A program made the translations under genes and the position numbers. The notes below the pieces were generated by a model. It was not told the DNA's origin, did no database searches, and saw only the letters and a list, made by a program, of their open reading frames with translations. Below, in pieces: positions 15,761 to 18,488 of a stretch of DNA of 18,488 nt. How positions within the stretch are numbered: the stretch's first letter is position 1; every line of letters starts with the position of its first letter. Origin of the DNA: Desulfuromusa sp. (lineage in GTDB: Bacteria; Desulfobacterota; Desulfuromonadia; Desulfuromonadales; Geopsychrobacteraceae); contig JAUVCS010000003.1 of NCBI GenBank assembly GCA_030590745.1, forward strand, positions 1-18,488. Reading direction: 5' to 3'.

Positions 15761-15870
15761 TAGGATAATTTAAATACCCGATAAATAAGGAACTTTAACA
15801 CATACTACTGTTGACAAAGGATATTCTCTTCTATATAAATGCCGCAACCTATAAACAGTAAATTATCCTA
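15761..15870. repeat. Perfect 12-bp inverted repeat flanking a promoter
   Basis: TAGGATAATTTA at 15761-15772 and its exact reverse complement TAAATTATCCTA at 15859-15870 enclose 86 bases that contain the strong promoter of the glucosaminidase gene. The right arm lies in the predicted leader, three bases before the first possible ATG. The arrangement could be a pair of operators, an mRNA/DNA structure, or the ends of a small invertible promoter; no recombinase gene is in the window. The remainder of 15598-15760 shows no gene. Confidence 0.6.
15811..15839 (+). promoter_or_regulatory. Strong sigma70 promoter of the glucosaminidase gene
   Basis: TTGACA (15811-15816) and TATAAA (15834-15839) have a 17-base spacer, the closest match to consensus in the window. 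The start of transcription would be near 15846, giving a leader of about 28-37 bases depending on the start codon. Confidence 0.8.
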
Positions 15871-15873
15871 CGA

Positions 15874-16785
15874 ATGAGTTTTATGAACATACAATTTTTT
15901 CACAAAGCAACTTTGCCGCTGTTTCTGGGGCTTTGTTTGCTGCTGGCCAGTTATTCTGTGAGTATTGCCCCCATCTATCAGGGGCCTGATATTCAAATCA
16001 TCGGCAAAGATTTCTATAAAGACCTGGAATCTGAATTTAATCGCTACAGCTACCAGATTGATGCTCTTGAAAATGGGGTTCCCCCCTTGATTCTGCAGAA
16101 TTTGCCCGGCGATTTAAATAAGATTCAATCCAGCAAACACCGAAAATCAATATTCTTTAAAGCTTTACTGCCAATGATCCTGTTGGCCAATGATGAGATT
16201 CGTGTGGAACGTAAGCAACTGTTGATAATTGATCAGCAGCTCTCTGCAAAACAATCGTTAAATGAGCAACAATTGCAGACAATAGCGACCCTGTCTAAAC
16301 GCTACAAAGTCAAATTCTACGATACTCAACCGGAGAAAACCGTCGACAAACTGCTCAGCCGAGTTGATATCATCCCTGAAGATCTGGCCTTAGCTCAAGC
16401 GGCCAATGAATCAGCCTGGGGGACTTCGCGTTTTTCACGTGTAGCGAATAATTTATTTGGGCAATGGACATTCATCCCGGGTCAAGGGATCATCCCGAAA
16501 GATCGCCCGGAAGGGGCAACCTATGAAGTTCGAAAATTTGCCACTATCTATGATTCGGTTCGCTCTTATCTCCACAATCTAAATACCCACTCCGCCTATA
16601 AACAACTGCGAGAGTTACGTACGAGAAGTAGACTTAATGGTCAAAGCCCGGATGGTTTAAAATTGGCCGAGGGGCTGCTGCGTTATTCAACCCGTGGTGA
16701 AGATTATATCAAAGAATTGCAGGCGATGATTCGCTCCAATCAACTTAGTCGATTTACCACGGCTAAACTTCGTACCAGCAGTTGA
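15874..16785 (+). CDS. Bax-like glucosaminidase-domain protein (peptidoglycan hydrolase)
   Basis: A 303-residue exported protein. An N-terminal hydrophobic helix (about 13-32) is a signal peptide or anchor. After a helical linker rich in Gln/Leu (about 100-145), residues ~165-300 form a glucosaminidase domain of the lysozyme-like fold. The catalytic Glu is E179 in AQAANESAWGTSRF, followed by NNLFGQWTF and the Y-x-S-V-x-x-Y-x-x-N-L-N-T-H-x-x-Y pattern seen in E. coli Bax. It should cleave N-acetylglucosamine-containing glycan of peptidoglycan in the periplasm. ATGs at 15874 and 15883 are both possible; no clear ribosome site favours either. Its promoter is near-consensus and framed by a 12-bp inverted repeat. 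It converges with the polysaccharide deacetylase gene. Confidence 0.85.
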   Translation: MSFMNIQFFHKATLPLFLGLCLLLASYSVSIAPIYQGPDIQIIGKDFYKDLESEFNRYSYQIDALENGVPPLILQNLPGDLNKIQSSKHRKSIFFKALLPMILLANDEIRVERKQLLIIDQQLSAKQSLNEQQLQTIATLSKRYKVKFYDTQPEKTVDKLLSRVDIIPEDLALAQAANESAWGTSRFSRVANNLFGQWTFIPGQGIIPKDRPEGATYEVRKFATIYDSVRSYLHNLNTHSAYKQLRELRTRSRLNGQSPDGLKLAEGLLRYSTRGEDYIKELQAMIRSNQLSRFTTAKLRTSS

Positions 16786-16854
16786 TGGTGTCACAAAAAT
16801 ATTAACTTATTTTTATTTTACCAGTTAATCCGCCGCTGAGTATTCAGCAGCAGC

Positions 16855-17919
16855 CTAATCTGCTATTTTACCGGCTGTTTTTTTTGCGTTCACCCAGAGA
16901 TGGCTATACCAGAGCCAGTCCCCTTGCCCAGATTGAAGGGTCAAGGTATATTTGTTACGCCGCCCAGTCAGTGGTTTCTCTGCAAGTATCCGATACTCCC
17001 CGGGGCTGTTGACTTTAACGGCTTCCACCCAACAACGATTATCTCCCTGAACGAAACAATTAAACCGCTTTGGATCGATCTGTTTTCCGGGGATTTGCAG
17101 ACGTAAAACTGGCGGATTATCCCGAATCACCGGGTCAAATGGATCGTCTTCGGCCACTAGCAACGGCTTCATCGACAATTTCAATTTAAAACCGGCAAAG
17201 GTTGCAAACGGTCCACCCATAGGAAAGCGCGGAAGAATATAGCGGTTTTGCCCGGAATGAATAACACCGGACTGTTGGGCAAAAGCAGCAACAAAACCAG
17301 AATTTTTAATAATTTTTACAACTTCAGCACTATATTCACCATAGGGGTAAGCAAACAGAGTGGGCTTGAAACCAAGGTGCTTTTCAAACTGCTGCTGCGA
17401 TTTTTCAATATCAGCCTGAATCCTTTTTTTCCATTGTGGGAAAGTCTCTCCCGGTTGCAATTCGACCAGATAGGCATGATTTGCGGTATGATTTCCAATT
17501 GTGACCCCCTCTGCCGCTAATTTCTTCAGTTCATCCCAATTCAGGTATCCGTGTGTCCCAACAGCGTCGGTATTGACAAACAAAGTAAAGGGAAAACCAT
17601 ACTGGCGAATAATCGGCATACCGACATCATAAAATGAGCGAAACGCATCATCCACACAAAAAGAGACAGCATGATCAGGAAGATCCTTCCCTGCAGCAAG
17701 CCGGGTTGACAACTCATTGAGAGAAATAACTTCGACATTCTGTTTTTTAATATAATCGAGTTGCTGGGAGAAAATTTCCGCAGAGATGTTGGTGGAAGGG
17801 TAGCGATTTTCATCAAAACGGTGATAAATGAAAGTATTAACCTGACCGGCATAAACCTGGGAGAGCATTGGCATAAGAAGCAACAAGACAACGCTGCATA
17901 ATAATTTAAACATATTCAC
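16855..17919 (-). CDS. Exported polysaccharide deacetylase (NodB-type, CE4)
   Basis: A 354-residue protein with a signal peptide (hydrophobic 4-20, likely cut after VYA-G near 24). The NodB homology domain spans roughly 25-250. D90-D91 in FCVDDAFRS replaces the usual T-F-D-D-G: the acid pair is kept while Gly becomes Ala. H144-T-A-N-H148 provides the two metal-binding histidines and FAYPYGEY is motif 3. The enzyme should remove N-acetyl groups from a surface or wall glycan outside the cytoplasm. The last ~100 residues form a beta-rich C-terminal domain of unknown role. Start: GGAG five bases before ATG 17919. It begins 11 bp after the RelA/SpoT-like gene, so the two are probably one operon. 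Confidence 0.87.
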   Translation of the reverse strand: MNMFKLLCSVVLLLLMPMLSQVYAGQVNTFIYHRFDENRYPSTNISAEIFSQQLDYIKKQNVEVISLNELSTRLAAGKDLPDHAVSFCVDDAFRSFYDVGMPIIRQYGFPFTLFVNTDAVGTHGYLNWDELKKLAAEGVTIGNHTANHAYLVELQPGETFPQWKKRIQADIEKSQQQFEKHLGFKPTLFAYPYGEYSAEVVKIIKNSGFVAAFAQQSGVIHSGQNRYILPRFPMGGPFATFAGFKLKLSMKPLLVAEDDPFDPVIRDNPPVLRLQIPGKQIDPKRFNCFVQGDNRCWVEAVKVNSPGEYRILAEKPLTGRRNKYTLTLQSGQGDWLWYSHLWVNAKKTAGKIAD

Positions 17920-17930
17920 TCCAAATTCTA

Positions 17931-18488
17931 TTAAGAGGCCCTTACCTTATTACGCAAATAACGACGGATACTGTTCCTGGCTCGTGGAGTAACCGCCCAC
18001 TCCAACCATTTGGGAAGAACTTCTGGTTTTTCTGACGTCTCCACAACAATCTGATCACCATCAAGCAGTCGGGTTTTCAGTTGCCGGGTCCGACCATTAA
18101 TCAGTCCACGACGGGCATGCAAGCCAAGTGAATCATGGATTTCAAAAGCAAAATCCAGAATACTGCTCCCTTCTGGTAAAATCTGGATATCACCCTGCGG
18201 GGTATAGACCTGTATCGTTGCAGAGGCAAGACGTAATGATTCTGTATCGAAAGCAGATTCCCCTTCCATCAATGATTTAATCAGGGCACGGAAACCTTTA
18301 TGACGAAATTTAAAACCAGGAGCCAAAACACCAGACTCATTGAAACGATGGAGTTTTCTGGTGGTTATTTCAACCCGCATCCGCTGCTCACCAGCTTGAA
18401 CCGTCGTTTTTAATGCTTGATAACCATACTGGGAAGTCAAGCTCAAATGATCACGTAACTTCCCGGGAATCGGCGGAAATAAACCATG
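17931..18488 (-). CDS. RelA/SpoT-like protein, C-terminal part (5' end outside window), TGS domain
   Basis: The frame is open to the window edge; 185 residues are visible, beginning HGLFPPIPGKLRDHLSLTSQ. The first ~55 residues match the end of a (p)ppGpp synthetase domain: YGYQALKTTV aligns with NGYQSLHTTV. The stretch RVEITTRKLHRFNESGVLAP aligns with EVQIRTxxMHxxAExGxAAH, but the catalytic Glu and the Arg of EVQIR are Arg and Thr here and the final His is Pro. A TGS domain follows (about 78-140 of the visible part: IQVYTPQGDIQILPEGSSIL then DFAFEIHDSLG). The protein then ends shortly after VTPRARNSIRRYLRN, the point where long RSH proteins continue for some 200 more residues with helical, zinc-finger and ACT domains. 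It thus looks like a shortened RSH with a disabled synthetase. The hydrolase half, if present, is outside the window. Confidence 0.8.
   Translation of the reverse strand, partial: HGLFPPIPGKLRDHLSLTSQYGYQALKTTVQAGEQRMRVEITTRKLHRFNESGVLAPGFKFRHKGFRALIKSLMEGESAFDTESLRLASATIQVYTPQGDIQILPEGSSILDFAFEIHDSLGLHARRGLINGRTRQLKTRLLDGDQIVVETSEKPEVLPKWLEWAVTPRARNSIRRYLRNKVRAS

Noticed and set aside
16795..16854. Possible terminator (GCTGAGTATTCAGC) between the glucosaminidase and deacetylase genes
   Set aside because: Only a 5-bp stem and no T run follows; too weak to call.
1..18488. Search for defence, phage, secretion or biosynthetic clusters
   Set aside because: No integrase, transposase, nuclease cassette, toxin-antitoxin pair or repeat array was recognised; gene content is mainly housekeeping.

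Overview
The window looks like ordinary chromosome of a Desulfuromonadales-type bacterium (Desulfuromonas / Geobacter / Pelobacter relatives; Desulfobacterota, formerly Deltaproteobacteria). Pointers are a PxxKW-type cysteine-rich small protein, a small protein resembling the Geobacter 'GSU3473' family, a paired M16 peptidase operon, an OFA-type MFS carrier, and Gram-negative traits (LpxH-like enzyme, lipoproteins). This placement is an inference from protein recognition; no rRNA or tRNA gene is present to confirm it. I see no phage, insertion sequence, CRISPR array or defence island.

Layout. 1-1153: 3' end of an OFA-type MFS transporter, then a PxxKW cysteine-rich protein with its own promoter and a bidirectional terminator. 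Next to it is a 158-bp scar of a Kef-type cation:proton antiporter whose first ~29 and last ~26 codons are fused by a large deletion. 1158-2797 (minus): YitT-type membrane protein and a TPR protein. 2867-3565 (plus): LpxH-like phosphoesterase. 3571-7850 (minus): three-gene run of a catalytic periplasmic M16 peptidase, an HxxEH-less M16 lipoprotein and a YihY/BrkB membrane protein. 7958-8920: ATP-type phosphofructokinase. 8960s-10377 (minus): RqcH/NFACT protein. 10519-11802: O-acetylhomoserine sulfhydrylase. 12040-12790: GSU3473-like small protein and TrmL. 12876-14717 (minus): HtpG. 14935-15591 (minus): ferritin-like diiron protein followed by an easily missed 43-residue lipoprotein. 15874-16785 (plus): Bax-like glucosaminidase behind a near-consensus promoter flanked by a perfect 12-bp inverted repeat. 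16855-18488 (minus): the 3' end of a RelA/SpoT-like gene with a degenerate synthetase signature, followed 11 bp later by a polysaccharide deacetylase.

The genes are mostly housekeeping: envelope (LpxH-like, M16 pair, glucosaminidase, deacetylase), glycolysis, methionine synthesis, protein quality control (HtpG, RqcH), tRNA modification and iron/oxygen handling. Nothing amounts to a clear new multi-gene system. The items most worth a second look are the antiporter deletion scar, the promoter-flanking inverted repeat, the degenerate and shortened RSH protein beside a deacetylase, and the small lipoprotein.
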